DNA from: Serratia sp. Ag1
GTDB lineage: Bacteria > Pseudomonadota > Gammaproteobacteria > Enterobacterales > Enterobacteriaceae
NCBI RefSeq assembly: GCF_000743355.1
Contig: NZ_JQEI01000008.1
Location: 62,001 to 126,000, forward strand
Length of the DNA: 64,000 nucleotides
Direction of reading: 5' to 3'
Made by a program: the position numbers and the translations under genes. Positions 25,945-36,656 of this stretch are shown piece after piece. Each line of letters begins with the position of its first letter. Within the stretch, counting starts at the first letter, position 1. Under the pieces are notes generated by a model. It worked only from the letters and a program-made list of their open reading frames with translations. It had not been told where the DNA came from and did not search any database.

Positions 25945-27879
25945 GTGAGCATGGATATAAGCGCTTTTTATCAGACATTTTTTGATGAAGCAGACGAACT
26001 GCTCGCGGATATGGAGCAGCACCTGCTGAAGCTGGATCCCTTGGCCCCAGATGTTGAACCGATGAATGCGATTTTTCGTGCTGCGCACTCGATTAAAGGC
26101 GGCGCGGCCACCTTCGGTTTCTCCGTCCTGCAGGAAACCACCCACCTGCTGGAGAATCTGCTGGACGGTGCCCGGCGTCAGGAAATGCGCCTGAGCACCG
26201 AGATTATCAACCTGTTTCTGGAAACCAAAGACATTATGCAGGATCAACTGGGCGCATATAAAACGTCGCAACTACCTGATAACGCGAGCTTTGAGTACAT
26301 CTGTCAGGCGTTGCGGCAACTGGCTTTGGAAACGCAACAGCCTGCAGCGGAGCAGGTTGAAGAGACCACAACCCTGGAGCCTGTGGCGATCGAAGAGGGC
26401 GTGCGTATCTGCCTGAGCGGCCTGAAGCCAAGTGAGATTCCATTGCTGCTGGAAGAGTTGGGCAATCTCGGGGACGTGCAGAGCCCACAGCAGAGCGAAA
26501 CTAGCCTGGCAGTGACGCTGCTGACCTCCGCCAGCGAAGACGCTATCAGTGCGGTACTGTGTTTTGTGCTGGAACCAGAACAGATCGCGTTCAGCAGGCC
26601 AGCACAAGCCCGCCAGCCGGATGCTCCCCCTGCTGCAGTGGCTCCTATTACTCCTGTGGCGGAGGCACCCAAAGCGCGTGCCAAAGCCAACGAATCGAGC
26701 AGTATTCGCGTGGCGGTTGAAAAGGTTGATCAACTGATCAATCTGGTGGGCGAACTGGTGATCACCCAGTCAATGCTGGCGCAGCGCTCTGGCTCGCTGG
26801 ATCCGGTCAATCATGGCGAACTGCTCAACAGCATGAGCCAGTTGGCACGCAACGCCCGCGATTTGCAGGAGTCGGTGATGTCGATCCGCATGATGCCGAT
26901 GGAATATGTCTTCAGCCGTTTCCCGCGTCTGGTGCGCGATCTGGCCAGCAAGCTGGATAAACAGGTAGAGCTGACGCTGCGCGGCAGTTCCACCGAATTG
27001 GATAAAAGCCTGATTGAACGCATTATCGACCCGTTGACCCACCTGGTGCGCAACAGCCTGGACCACGGCATTGAAGAACCGGCGACGCGCGTGGCGGCAG
27101 GCAAGCCCGAAGTGGGCAATCTGATCCTGTCGGCTGAACATCAGGGGGGCAATATCTGCATTGAAGTGATCGACGATGGCGCTGGCCTGAATCGCCAGAA
27201 AATTTTGGCGAAAGCCGCCTCACAAGGTTTGCCAGTGAGCGACAGCATGAGTGACGACGAAGTGGGCATGCTGATCTTCGCACCGGGTTTCTCCACCGCT
27301 GAACTGGTGACCGATGTTTCTGGCCGTGGAGTGGGGATGGACGTGGTGAAAAGGAATATTCAGGAAATGGGCGGCCACGTTGAGATTCACTCGCAGGCCG
27401 GTAAGGGCAGCGCAGTGCGTATCCTGCTGCCGCTGACGCTGGCGATCCTTGACGGCATGTCGGTCAAGGTGAATGAAGAAGTGTTTATTCTGCCATTGAA
27501 CGCGGTGATGGAATCGCTGCAACCGCAGGCAGAAGATTTACACCCGTTAGCCGGTGGTGAGCGCGTGTTGCAGGTGCGCGGCGAATATCTGCCGTTGGTG
27601 GAACTGTACCGCATATTTGACGTAGCCGGAGCCAAAAGCGATGCCACGCAGGGGATTGTAGTGATCCTGCAGAGCGCTGGCCGCCGTTATGCGCTGCTGG
27701 TGGACCAACTGATAGGTCAACATCAGGTGGTGGTGAAAAATCTGGAAAGTAATTACCGCAAAATCCCGGGGATCTCTGCCGCCACGATCCTGGGGGATGG
27801 CAGCGTTGCGCTGATTGTGGACGTGTCGGCGCTGCAAACGTTGAACCGTGAACAGCATCTGACCGACGTGGCCGCATAG
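25945..27879 (+). CDS. cheA: Chemotaxis histidine kinase CheA
   Basis: A 644-residue CheA. P1 HPt domain with phosphorylated H48 (RAAHSIKGGA), P2 docking domain around 160-225, P3 dimer helices, P4 ATPase (LVRNSLDHGIE, IDDGAGLN, GRGVGMDVVK) and a C-terminal P5 CheW-like domain. The linker between P2 and P3 is alanine/proline rich. GTG start at 25945 (MSMDIS), with an in-frame ATG two codons on, three bases after the motB stop. Confidence 0.96.
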   Translation: MSMDISAFYQTFFDEADELLADMEQHLLKLDPLAPDVEPMNAIFRAAHSIKGGAATFGFSVLQETTHLLENLLDGARRQEMRLSTEIINLFLETKDIMQDQLGAYKTSQLPDNASFEYICQALRQLALETQQPAAEQVEETTTLEPVAIEEGVRICLSGLKPSEIPLLLEELGNLGDVQSPQQSETSLAVTLLTSASEDAISAVLCFVLEPEQIAFSRPAQARQPDAPPAAVAPITPVAEAPKARAKANESSSIRVAVEKVDQLINLVGELVITQSMLAQRSGSLDPVNHGELLNSMSQLARNARDLQESVMSIRMMPMEYVFSRFPRLVRDLASKLDKQVELTLRGSSTELDKSLIERIIDPLTHLVRNSLDHGIEEPATRVAAGKPEVGNLILSAEHQGGNICIEVIDDGAGLNRQKILAKAASQGLPVSDSMSDDEVGMLIFAPGFSTAELVTDVSGRGVGMDVVKRNIQEMGGHVEIHSQAGKGSAVRILLPLTLAILDGMSVKVNEEVFILPLNAVMESLQPQAEDLHPLAGGERVLQVRGEYLPLVELYRIFDVAGAKSDATQGIVVILQSAGRRYALLVDQLIGQHQVVVKNLESNYRKIPGISAATILGDGSVALIVDVSALQTLNREQHLTDVAA

Positions 27880-27921
27880 CGACTATGCCCAAAATAATCC
27901 GAGTTCATCAAAGGGGGTCAT

Positions 27922-28422
27922 ATGACAGGACTGGCAACCGTCGGCAAACTGGCGGGTGAAACGGTAGGTCAGGAGTTCCTGATTTTTACCTTGGGAAATG
28001 AAGAGTACGGCATTGATATCCTCAAGGTGCAGGAGATCCGTGGTTACGATCAGGTTACTCGCATCGCCAATACCCCGGCGTTTATTAAAGGCGTGACTAA
28101 TTTGCGCGGTGTGATTGTGCCGATTGTCGATCTGCGCGTGAAGTTCGCCCAGCAAGGGGTGTCTTATGACGAAAACACCGTGGTAATCGTGCTGAATTTT
28201 GGTCAACGAGTGGTGGGGATTGTGGTTGATGGAGTCTCCGACGTGCTGTCGCTGACCACCGAACAGATCCGCCCAGCCCCCGAGTTTGCGGTAACGCTAG
28301 CCACGGAATATCTCACCGGTTTGGGCGCATTGGGTGAACGGATGCTGATCCTGGTGGATATCGAAAAACTGCTGAGCAGCGAAGAAATGTCACTGATGGA
28401 TAATGTGGCGAAAAGCGCCTAA
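27922..28422 (+). CDS. cheW: Chemotaxis coupling protein CheW
   Basis: A 166-residue CheW fold linking CheA to receptors: [51 protein letters not shown] precedes the ATG. In Escherichia coli the receptor genes tar and tap come next; here cheR follows after 50 bases. Confidence 0.95.
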   Translation: MTGLATVGKLAGETVGQEFLIFTLGNEEYGIDILKVQEIRGYDQVTRIANTPAFIKGVTNLRGVIVPIVDLRVKFAQQGVSYDENTVVIVLNFGQRVVGIVVDGVSDVLSLTTEQIRPAPEFAVTLATEYLTGLGALGERMLILVDIEKLLSSEEMSLMDNVAKSA

Positions 28423-28472
28423 ACACCGTCGAAATATTTTTATAACGGCATCAATTCCCCAGGTAATCGGGT

Positions 28473-29345
28473 ATGAAAAATACAGTTTCAGTGTCAAACC
28501 GGGAACCCACCTCGATACTGGCACAGATGGTGCAACGGTTGCCGCTATCGGACGTGCATTTCCGGCGCATCAGCCAGTTGATATACCAGCGTGCGGGTAT
28601 CGTGCTGGCGGAACACAAACGCGAGATGGTTTACAACCGTCTGGTCCGCCGCCTGCGAATGCTTGATCTGCCCAGCTTTGGCGATTACCTGGCCCTGCTG
28701 GAAAGCGATCCTAACAGCGCCGAATGGCAGGCGTTTATCAATGCCCTGACCACCAACCTGACGGCATTTTTCCGCGAGGCGCACCATTTCCCTATTCTGG
28801 CGGAACATGCGCGTTCACGGCCAGACGGTTACAGCGTGTGGAGCACCGCTGCTTCTACCGGGGAGGAACCTTATTCGATCGCCATGACCCTGAATGAAAC
28901 CTTGGGGCGACGAGCCACCGGTACGCTGGTGTGGGCCAGCGATATTGATACCCAGGTGCTGGAGAAGGCCGAAGCGGGAGTGTACCGCCAGGAGGATCTG
29001 CGGACCCTCACGCCGGAGCAGCGGCAGCGTTATTTCCTGCGCGGCACCGGGCCGCATCATGGCTTGGTACGGGTGCGGCCAGAATTGGTGGCACAGGTGC
29101 ATTTCCAGCCGCTCAATTTACTGGCCATGGAGTGGGAACTTCCCGGGCAGTTCGACACTATTTTTTGCCGCAACGTCATGATCTATTTCGATAAAGCAAC
29201 TCAGGAGCGCATTTTGCGCCGCTTTGTGCCGTTGCTGAAACCGGGAGGGTTACTGTTTGCCGGGCATTCTGAGAATTTCAGCCAGCTTAGCCAGGATTTC
29301 TACTTGCGTGGGCAGACCGTCTATGGCCTGGCCAAGGAGAGGTAA
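28473..29345 (+). CDS. cheR: Chemoreceptor glutamate methyltransferase CheR
   Basis: A 290-residue SAM-dependent methyltransferase acting on chemoreceptor glutamates. The N-terminal helical domain ([37 protein letters not shown]) is followed by a SAM-binding domain ([30 protein letters not shown]). The final TAA shares one base with the cheB ATG. Confidence 0.95.
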   Translation: MKNTVSVSNREPTSILAQMVQRLPLSDVHFRRISQLIYQRAGIVLAEHKREMVYNRLVRRLRMLDLPSFGDYLALLESDPNSAEWQAFINALTTNLTAFFREAHHFPILAEHARSRPDGYSVWSTAASTGEEPYSIAMTLNETLGRRATGTLVWASDIDTQVLEKAEAGVYRQEDLRTLTPEQRQRYFLRGTGPHHGLVRVRPELVAQVHFQPLNLLAMEWELPGQFDTIFCRNVMIYFDKATQERILRRFVPLLKPGGLLFAGHSENFSQLSQDFYLRGQTVYGLAKER

Positions 29346-30394
29346 TGAACAAAATCAGCGTATTAAGCGTAGATGATTCAGCCTTGATGCGGCAGATCAT
29401 GACTGAAATTGTCAACAGCCATGCCGATATGGAAATGGTCGCGACCGCACCGGATCCGCTGGTGGCGCGCGATCTGATCAAACAGTTTAACCCGCAGGTG
29501 CTGACGCTGGATGTCGAAATGCCGCGCATGGACGGGTTGGATTTTCTTGAAAAACTGATGCGTTTGCGCCCGATGCCGGTGGTGATGGTGTCATCGCTGA
29601 CCGGCAAAGGCTCGGAAATTACCTTGCGTGCGCTGGAGTTGGGGGCGATTGATTTCGTCACCAAACCCCAGTTGGGGATCCGCGAAGGCATGCTGGCATA
29701 CAGCGAACTGATTGCCGAGAAAATCCGTATGGCGGCCAAGGCGCGCTTGCCGCTGCGCCCGATAACCCCAACACCGGAGATCCTCAGCCATACGCCTTTG
29801 CTCAGCAGTGAAAAGCTGATTGCGATTGGCGCATCAACCGGCGGTACCGAAGCCATCCGCCAGGTATTGCAGCCGTTACCGGCGAATAGCCCGGCGTTGC
29901 TGATCACCCAGCATATGCCGCCGGGGTTTACCCGCTCGTTTGCCGAGCGGCTTAACAAACTGTGCCAGATCACAGTGAAAGAGGCAGAAAACGGCGAACG
30001 GGTGCTGCCGGGCCATGCGTATATCGCACCGGGCGATCGCCATCTGGAGTTGGTGCGCAGCGGGGCCAACTATCAAATCCGGTTGCACGATGGCCCACCG
30101 GTCAACCGCCATCGGCCTTCGGTGGATGTGCTGTTCCACTCGGTGGCGCAGTTCGCCGGGCGCAATGCGCTGGGGGTGATCCTCACCGGCATGGGCAATG
30201 ATGGCGCAGCAGGGCTGCTCGCAATGCACCGTGCCGGAGCCTCTACCCTGGCGCAAAGCGAGTCCAGTTGCGTGGTGTTTGGTATGCCGCGTGAGGCGAT
30301 CGCCAGCGGGGGAGTCAGTGAAGTGGTGGAGTTGGATCGCATGAGCCAGCGTATGTTGGCGCAAATCGCCGGTGGTCAGGCGCTGCGCATCTGA
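29345..30394 (+). CDS. cheB: Chemotaxis methylesterase/response regulator CheB
   Basis: A 349-residue CheB: N-terminal receiver with D56 ([19 protein letters not shown]) and C-terminal methylesterase/glutamine deamidase with catalytic motifs [11 protein letters not shown] (Ser), [10 protein letters not shown] (His) and [11 protein letters not shown] (Asp). Overlaps cheR by one base. Confidence 0.96.
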   Translation: MNKISVLSVDDSALMRQIMTEIVNSHADMEMVATAPDPLVARDLIKQFNPQVLTLDVEMPRMDGLDFLEKLMRLRPMPVVMVSSLTGKGSEITLRALELGAIDFVTKPQLGIREGMLAYSELIAEKIRMAAKARLPLRPITPTPEILSHTPLLSSEKLIAIGASTGGTEAIRQVLQPLPANSPALLITQHMPPGFTRSFAERLNKLCQITVKEAENGERVLPGHAYIAPGDRHLELVRSGANYQIRLHDGPPVNRHRPSVDVLFHSVAQFAGRNALGVILTGMGNDGAAGLLAMHRAGASTLAQSESSCVVFGMPREAIASGGVSEVVELDRMSQRMLAQIAGGQALRI

Positions 30395-30416
30395 GTGAAC
30401 AATGATAAAGGCGTAA

Positions 30417-30821
<405 letters not shown>

Positions 30822-30833
30822 AAGGAGAGGGCG

Positions 30834-31478
30834 ATGAGAGATATTTCAATGCCTACCAGCGATGCAGCGACAGCGGGTGAGATCATCTTTCGCATCGCCC
30901 AACTGACCCGCATGCTGCGTGATAGCATGCGGGAACTGGGGCTCGATCAGGCGATCGCCCAGGCGGCGGAAGCAATACCGGACGCCCGCGATCGCCTTGA
31001 CTACGTTGTTACCATGACGGCGCAGGCGGCGGAACGAGCGCTCAACTGCGTAGAGGCGGCCCAGCCGCGCCAGGCGGTGCTGGAGTCAGAAGCCAAGGCG
31101 CTGAAAGAGCGCTGGGATGCGTGGTTTGCCGATCCGATCGAACTGGCAGATGCCCGTTCACTGGTCACCAACACCCGCCAGTATCTGGAGCGGGTGCCTG
31201 AGCATACCACTTTCACTAACGCCCAACTGTTGGAGATCATGATGGCACAGGACTTTCAGGATCTGACCGGTCAGGTGATCAAACGCATGATGGATGTGGT
31301 ACAGGAGATTGAAAAACAACTGCTGATGGTGTTGATGGAGAATATCCCCGAGCAGCCAGCCAAAGAGAAAAGGCCAAATGACAATTTGCTTAACGGCCCG
31401 CAGCTTGATCAACAGGGCGTTGGGGTGATCGCTAATCAGGAACAGGTAGACGATCTGCTCGACAGCCTTGGTTTTTAA
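30834..31478 (+). CDS. cheZ: CheY-P phosphatase CheZ
   Basis: A 214-residue helical phosphatase. D143 and Q147 in [15 protein letters not shown] are at the Escherichia coli positions, and the C-terminal CheY-binding peptide ([11 protein letters not shown]) is intact. AAAAGGAGAGG precedes the ATG, 12 bases after cheY. Last gene of the che cluster. Confidence 0.96.
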   Translation: MRDISMPTSDAATAGEIIFRIAQLTRMLRDSMRELGLDQAIAQAAEAIPDARDRLDYVVTMTAQAAERALNCVEAAQPRQAVLESEAKALKERWDAWFADPIELADARSLVTNTRQYLERVPEHTTFTNAQLLEIMMAQDFQDLTGQVIKRMMDVVQEIEKQLLMVLMENIPEQPAKEKRPNDNLLNGPQLDQQGVGVIANQEQVDDLLDSLGF

Positions 31479-31492
31479 TGCCGTAACTTGCG

Positions 31493-31528
31493 CGGCCATA
31501 GGGAGCAGCAACAGTGCCTCTATGGCCG
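31493..31528. terminator. Hairpin between cheZ and flhB
   Basis: CGGCCATAG (31493-31501) pairs with CTATGGCCG (31520-31528), a 9-bp GC-rich stem 15 bases after the cheZ stop. No T-run follows. It may partly terminate the che transcript or protect its 3' end. The rest of the gap to 31643 presumably holds the flhB promoter. Confidence 0.4.
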
Positions 31529-31643
31529 TGGTTCACGTTCCATACCCTAAATAGCCCGCCTTTCCCCCCGTTATTCCCGCAATAAAATCGGCATTTTTTT
31601 GCCATGCTGATTCTATTATTTCCCCTCAACAGGAATCGCCTCC

Positions 31644-32780
31644 TTGGCTGAAGATAGCGATCTGGAAAAAAGTGAGGCCCCCACGCCCCACCGCTTAGAG
31701 AAAGCTCGTGAGGATGGGCAGATTGCCCGTTCGCGCGAACTGACCTCAATGTTGATGTTGAGCGCCGGGTTAGTCCTTTTGTGGGTGACCGGCTACCCTC
31801 TCGCCCGGCAGTTGGCGGGGATGCTGAGTGAAGGGCTGCGTTTTGACCATGGCATGATCGGCAATGACCGGCAAATGCTGAACCAGTTTGCCATGCTGCT
31901 GCGTCAGGCGCTGTGGGCGTTGCTGCCGATCATCGCCGGTTTGGTGCTGGTGGCGTTGAGCGCGCCGATGTTGCTGGGTGGGGTGGCTTTCAGCATCAAG
32001 TTCGATGTGAAACGTCTCAATCCGCTTGCCGGGTTTAAACGCCTGTTCTCTACCCAAGTGTTGGCAGAACTGCTGAAAGCGATCCTGAAAGCGCTGCTGG
32101 TCGGTTGGGTTGCTGGCCTTTATCTGTGGCACAACTGGGCGGCGATGCTGCATCTGATAGCACAACCGCCGCTCGATGCGTTGGGTGATGCGCTACAGAT
32201 GGTTTTTGGGTGCGGCATGCTGATCGTGCTCGGGTTGGTGCCGATGGTGGCGTTCGATGTGTTTTATCAGCTCTGGAGCCACTTCAAAAAATTGAAGATG
32301 AGTAAGCAGGAGATTCGTGATGAACATAAACAGCAGGAAGGCGATCCGCAGGTAAAAGGGCGCATTCGCCAGCAACAGCGGGTGATGGCGCGCCGCCGTA
32401 TGATGGCCGATGTGCCACAGGCGGATGTGATTGTCACTAATCCAACGCATTACGCGGTAGCTTTGCAGTACAACGATAAAAAAATGAGCGCTCCCAAAGT
32501 GTTGGCGAAAGGCGCGGGGGAAATAGCTCAGCGTATCCGCGAACTGGGCAATCAACACCGTATCCCACTGCTGGAAGCGCCACCCTTGGCGCGTGCGCTG
32601 TTTCGCCATAGCGAGATTGGGCAACATATTCCTATCACCCTGTATGCTGCCGTGGCCGAAGTGCTGGCCTGGGTCTACCAGTTGCGCCGCTGGCAGCGTG
32701 AGGGGGGGCTGATCCCGAAAAAGCCTGAGCGTTTACCGGTGCCAGCAGCACTGGATTTTGGCCTGAGAGAATCACCATGA
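31644..32780 (+). CDS. flhB: Flagellar export apparatus protein FlhB
   Basis: A 378-residue export switch protein. N-terminal EKSEAPTPHRLEKAREDGQI, four membrane helices, and a cytoplasmic domain with the autocleavage motif NPTH (N266). It sets the change from rod/hook to filament export. A TTG start at 31644 (LAEDSDLEKSE, initiator read as Met) is preferred because no ATG fits the family N-terminus; AGGA lies about ten bases upstream. ATGA overlap with flhA. Confidence 0.93.
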   Translation: MAEDSDLEKSEAPTPHRLEKAREDGQIARSRELTSMLMLSAGLVLLWVTGYPLARQLAGMLSEGLRFDHGMIGNDRQMLNQFAMLLRQALWALLPIIAGLVLVALSAPMLLGGVAFSIKFDVKRLNPLAGFKRLFSTQVLAELLKAILKALLVGWVAGLYLWHNWAAMLHLIAQPPLDALGDALQMVFGCGMLIVLGLVPMVAFDVFYQLWSHFKKLKMSKQEIRDEHKQQEGDPQVKGRIRQQQRVMARRRMMADVPQADVIVTNPTHYAVALQYNDKKMSAPKVLAKGAGEIAQRIRELGNQHRIPLLEAPPLARALFRHSEIGQHIPITLYAAVAEVLAWVYQLRRWQREGGLIPKKPERLPVPAALDFGLRESP

Positions 32781-34861
32781 TGACGAATTTGGCTGCTCTG
32801 CTTCGTTTGCCGGGCAATTTTAAAGAGACACAGTGGCAGGTGCTGGCTGGCCCGATACTGATCTTACTGATTCTGTCGATGATGGTGTTGCCATTACCGG
32901 CGTTTGTCCTCGATCTGCTGTTTACCTTCAATATTGCCCTGTCGATCATGGTGCTGTTGGTGGCGATGTTCACCCAGCGCACGCTGGAGTTCGCCGCTTT
33001 CCCGACCATCCTGCTGTTTTCCACCCTGTTGCGTCTATCGCTGAACGTTGCATCGACGCGCATTATTCTGCTGGAAGGGCACACCGGCTCGGCGGCTGCG
33101 GGGCGGGTGGTGGAAGCGTTCGGCCACTTTCTGGTTGGCGGTAATTTTGCCATCGGCATCGTGGTGTTCATTATTCTGGTACTGATTAACTTTATGGTGA
33201 TCACCAAAGGCGCTGGGCGCATTGCCGAAGTGGGTGCCCGCTTTGTGCTCGATGGGATGCCCGGTAAACAGATGGCGATTGACGCCGATCTCAACGCGGG
33301 GTTGATCGGTGAAGAGGAAGCGAAAAAGCGCCGTGCCGAAGTGACACAAGAGGCCGATTTCTACGGTTCGATGGACGGTGCCAGCAAGTTTGTGCGCGGT
33401 GATGCGGTCGCTGGCCTGATGATTATGGTGCTCAATGTGGTCGGTGGGTTGCTGGTTGGTGTGATCCAGCACGGCATGCCGTTGGGCGCAGCGGCGGAAA
33501 GCTATACCTTACTGACGATTGGTGATGGCCTGGTGGCGCAGATCCCGGCGCTGGTGATATCTACTGCGGCGGGTGTGATCGTCACCCGTGTGGCAACCGA
33601 TCAGGACGTTGGCGAGCAGATGGTGGGCCAACTGTTCAATAATCCGCGAGTGATGCTGTTGAGCGCCGGGGTATTGGGGCTGCTTGGGTTGGTGCCCGGC
33701 ATGCCAAACCTGGTATTTCTGCTGTTTACCGCCGCCTTGTTGGCGCTGGCCTGGTGGTTACGCGGGCGTCAACAGCAAGCACCGCCAATCACAACGCCAG
33801 CCATACCGCAGGAGAGTGCGCAGGGGATGGAGGCCAGTTGGGCCGATGTTCAGTTAGAAGATCCGCTGGGGATGGAGGTTGGCTATCGTTTGATCCCGCT
33901 GGTGGATTTTCAGCAGAATGGTGAACTGCTGGGGCGTATCCGTGGGATCCGTAAGAAGTTCGCGCAGGACATCGGTTATTTACCGCCAGTCGTGCATATT
34001 CGAGACAACCTCGAACTGTTGCCGACCCGCTACCGTATTCTGATGAAAGGGGTAGAGATCGCTAGCGGAGAAGCGCACCCGGGGCGTTGGCTGGCGATCA
34101 ATCCGGGCAATGCGGTGGGAGAACTGGTTGGAGAGAACACATTCGATCCGGCCTTCGGCCTGGCAGCGGTGTGGATCGATAGCGCCTTGCGTGAACAGGC
34201 ACAAATTCAGGGGTTTACCGTGGTTGAAGCCAGCACCGTGGTGGCAACCCATCTCAACCATCTGCTCGGCCAGTTCGCCTGCGAACTGTTTGGCCGCCAG
34301 GAAACCCAGCAATTAATGGAGCGCGTTGCACAGGAAATGCCGAAGCTGGCCGAGGATTTTATACCGGGTGTGGTTTCACTGACTCTCCTGCATAAAGTGT
34401 TGCAGAACCTGCTGGCCGAGCAGGTATCTATCCGTGATATGCGCACCATCATCGAAACGCTGGCGGAACATGCACCGATTCAGAGCGATCCTGATGAATT
34501 AACCGGCGTAGTGCGGCTGGCTCTCGGGCGTGCTATCACCCAGCAATGGTTCCCCGGCAGGGGTGAGATTCAGGTTATCGGCTTGGATACGCCGTTGGAG
34601 CGTTTATTGTTGCAAGCTTTGCAAGGGGGCGGTGGTCTTGAACCCGGGTTGGCGGATCGGTTGCTGGAACAGGCCGGGCAAGCCTTGCAGCGGCAGGAAA
34701 TGCTCAGCGCACCGCCGGTATTGTTGGTCAATCATGCGTTGCGCGCGCTGCTGGCGCGCTTTTTGCGCCGAACATTGCCACAGTTGGTGGTGTTGTCGAA
34801 TCTGGAAATCAGTGACGAACGCCAAATCAGGCTGACTGCAACGATTGGCTCTAGCGCATGA
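32777..34861 (+). CDS. flhA: Flagellar export gate protein FlhA
   Basis: A 694-residue FlhA: about eight N-terminal membrane helices including the FHIPEP-family segment (FAAFPTILLFSTLLRLSLNV) and the FHIPEP-loop region GRIAEVGARFVLDGMPGKQM, then a large cytoplasmic domain that forms the nonameric ring for chaperone-substrate docking. Overlaps flhB and flhE by four bases each. Confidence 0.96.
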   Translation: MMTNLAALLRLPGNFKETQWQVLAGPILILLILSMMVLPLPAFVLDLLFTFNIALSIMVLLVAMFTQRTLEFAAFPTILLFSTLLRLSLNVASTRIILLEGHTGSAAAGRVVEAFGHFLVGGNFAIGIVVFIILVLINFMVITKGAGRIAEVGARFVLDGMPGKQMAIDADLNAGLIGEEEAKKRRAEVTQEADFYGSMDGASKFVRGDAVAGLMIMVLNVVGGLLVGVIQHGMPLGAAAESYTLLTIGDGLVAQIPALVISTAAGVIVTRVATDQDVGEQMVGQLFNNPRVMLLSAGVLGLLGLVPGMPNLVFLLFTAALLALAWWLRGRQQQAPPITTPAIPQESAQGMEASWADVQLEDPLGMEVGYRLIPLVDFQQNGELLGRIRGIRKKFAQDIGYLPPVVHIRDNLELLPTRYRILMKGVEIASGEAHPGRWLAINPGNAVGELVGENTFDPAFGLAAVWIDSALREQAQIQGFTVVEASTVVATHLNHLLGQFACELFGRQETQQLMERVAQEMPKLAEDFIPGVVSLTLLHKVLQNLLAEQVSIRDMRTIIETLAEHAPIQSDPDELTGVVRLALGRAITQQWFPGRGEIQVIGLDTPLERLLLQALQGGGGLEPGLADRLLEQAGQALQRQEMLSAPPVLLVNHALRALLARFLRRTLPQLVVLSNLEISDERQIRLTATIGSSA

Positions 34862-35283
34862 AAATCTGCTGCGTTGTTTTGCTATTATTATCACCTTTCG
34901 CCGCGCAAGCGGTGTCTGGCTCTTGGAACGCGAGTAATGACGGTATCGAACTGGGCTACGGTCAACTGCGGGCCGAATCGCAACCGTTACGGCCATTCAA
35001 CGTTTTGCCGGGTAACTCTGCCCGCATCACCAGTATTAGTTGGCGTTATCAATTATTATCCGCTGAACCGGCTGGGCTACAGGTACAATTATGCACGCTT
35101 GCCCGCTGCATTGCGCTTGGCGCGGGCAGTGGGCGCAGTGAGGCATTAAATGGTGAACCTGCAGATAGCGAGTTTCGTTTTGTTTATTACGTGCAGGCGC
35201 GCGGAACGTTAAATCCACCGCTGCGGGTGATAAGCCATCAGGTTATTGTAAATTACCAATCAGGCCCAGTTACAGAGTTATGA
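34858..35283 (+). CDS. flhE: Flagellar periplasmic protein FlhE
   Basis: A 141-residue secreted protein with a clear signal peptide (CCVVLLLLSPFAAQA, cleavage near residue 18) and FlhE features (GSWNASNDGIELGYGQLRA, VQLCTLARCIALG with a cysteine pair). FlhE limits proton leakage through the flagellar export gate. Last gene of flhBAE. Confidence 0.93.
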   Translation: MKICCVVLLLLSPFAAQAVSGSWNASNDGIELGYGQLRAESQPLRPFNVLPGNSARITSISWRYQLLSAEPAGLQVQLCTLARCIALGAGSGRSEALNGEPADSEFRFVYYVQARGTLNPPLRVISHQVIVNYQSGPVTEL

Positions 35284-36049
35284 GTGCACGTGGTTTTTAC
35301 TTAATAAAATTAACTTGTAAAAAGTTATTTTCATAAAAAATGATATTGCCCGTTACATTGTTTTTATTAAAATTAACACTGTTGCAGTAAAGTTGATTTT
35401 TTGGCCAAAATACCATAAAAAAACAAACTATTAATCTAATTAAATTAATTTAATTAGTTTTAAAAACTATGTTTACACCAAGCTATAGCGTAATACTCTA
35501 ACTGGTGAGGGCGTTGAGTGTCGCATACTGTCGAGGCGATAAAAAACCATAAAAATCAAATAATTATTTTGACAATGGTGACTGTGTGGGATTGTTGACA
35601 ACGACACCGTATTCATGAATATTAGCGGGGGCTCAGAGAGGGTTAACCATGAAGGTTTATTCCATCTTTGTTCCCTCTATATCCAGAATAATTCGAGTCA
35701 CTTGGGTGTTCAAGTAGCCTGAATCATCGGGGTATAAACCTGCTTAAAAAACCAATGTAAGTATTTTAAGGATTCCCTTATATAACATGGAAGATAAATT
35801 TGGATAATACCTACCTTGCGTATATTTAGCCCGTTGCCAGTTGATTGAGCTACGACGGGTACAACTCTGTATTAAACGAAATATGATTAAATCACCTGCG
35901 AATTAATGAATGCCTGGTGGCGATCATTTAATGATTTCCCGTGGGTAAAAAATGCTTTCAGCTCTCGCGATCAAGGCATAACTGAAAGTATTCAGAGTAA
36001 GCGTAAGTTTTACTTAAATATGAATGTTGATACATAAAGGAATAGCTCC
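35284..36049. promoter_or_regulatory. AT-rich control region of the fimbrial operon
   Basis: 766 bases between flhE and the fimbrial major subunit, very AT-rich. TTGACA occurs at 35569-35574 and 35595-35600, the second with AATATT 17 bases later, a possible promoter with a roughly 430-base leader. No pair of inverted repeats that would mark an invertible fim-type switch was found. A degenerate copy of the short dispersed repeat (see 54857) lies around 35681-35732. AAAGGAATAG precedes the subunit ATG. Confidence 0.45.
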
Positions 36050-36601
36050 ATGCGCAAAACGATTCTTATTTTAACTCCAGCGGCTCTGTTATTAATGGCT
36101 GTCGCCGGGAATGCTCAGGCGGCGACCAACGCCCAGTTAACCGTAACGGCTAACGTTGTTGCTGCCACCTGTGACGTCTCTCTGTCTACCAACAACCTGG
36201 ATTTGGGCAACTATGCCCCGAGCCAGTTTACCGGGGTCGCCACGCCAATTCCTTCCAGCCAAAAAACCTTTACCGTTGGTTTGAACAATTGCCAGGTGCC
36301 TGCTCAAGCGGCAGATACCGCCAATTTGGTGGTTAGCGGCCAGACGCTGGGGGGCAACCCTAACCTGTTTAATTCCACCGGAACCAATACCGGCATCATG
36401 TTGAATCAGGTTGCAACGCCAAACAGCTATATCACCAACGGGCAGAAACTCCTGGTGGCAACGGCGGGTGCAACGCCAGCAGCCAGCGACTTTAATAGCA
36501 AAACGTTGAGCCTGCAGGCGGGGTTGGCATCGACCACCACCACCGGTATCAACATTGGTGCAGTCAATGCACCAATCCTGTTTAGCTTTGCCTATAACTA
36601 A
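36050..36601 (+). CDS. Fimbrial major subunit, type 1-like
   Basis: A 183-residue secreted pilin: signal peptide cut after GNAQA, mature start ATNAQLTVTANVVAATC, one expected disulfide between C of AATCDVSLS and C of LNNCQVP, and C-terminal beta-zipper ending FSFAYN with the penultimate tyrosine used for chaperone binding. First gene of the operon and rich in small polar residues, so likely the shaft subunit. Confidence 0.85.
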   Translation: MRKTILILTPAALLLMAVAGNAQAATNAQLTVTANVVAATCDVSLSTNNLDLGNYAPSQFTGVATPIPSSQKTFTVGLNNCQVPAQAADTANLVVSGQTLGGNPNLFNSTGTNTGIMLNQVATPNSYITNGQKLLVATAGATPAASDFNSKTLSLQAGLASTTTTGINIGAVNAPILFSFAYN

Positions 36602-36656
36602 GCCCCAGAGCAGGTAGCCTCTGCTGCCTGCGATTTTAGCCATCAGGAGTCAATCG

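Noticed and set aside
29287-30069. 260-codon ORF antisense to cheB
   Set aside because: Serine/arginine-rich shadow of a strongly supported gene on the other strand.
35284-36049. Invertible phase-switch element upstream of the fimbrial subunit
   Set aside because: No pair of inverted repeats at a suitable distance and no fimB/fimE-like recombinase gene in the window.
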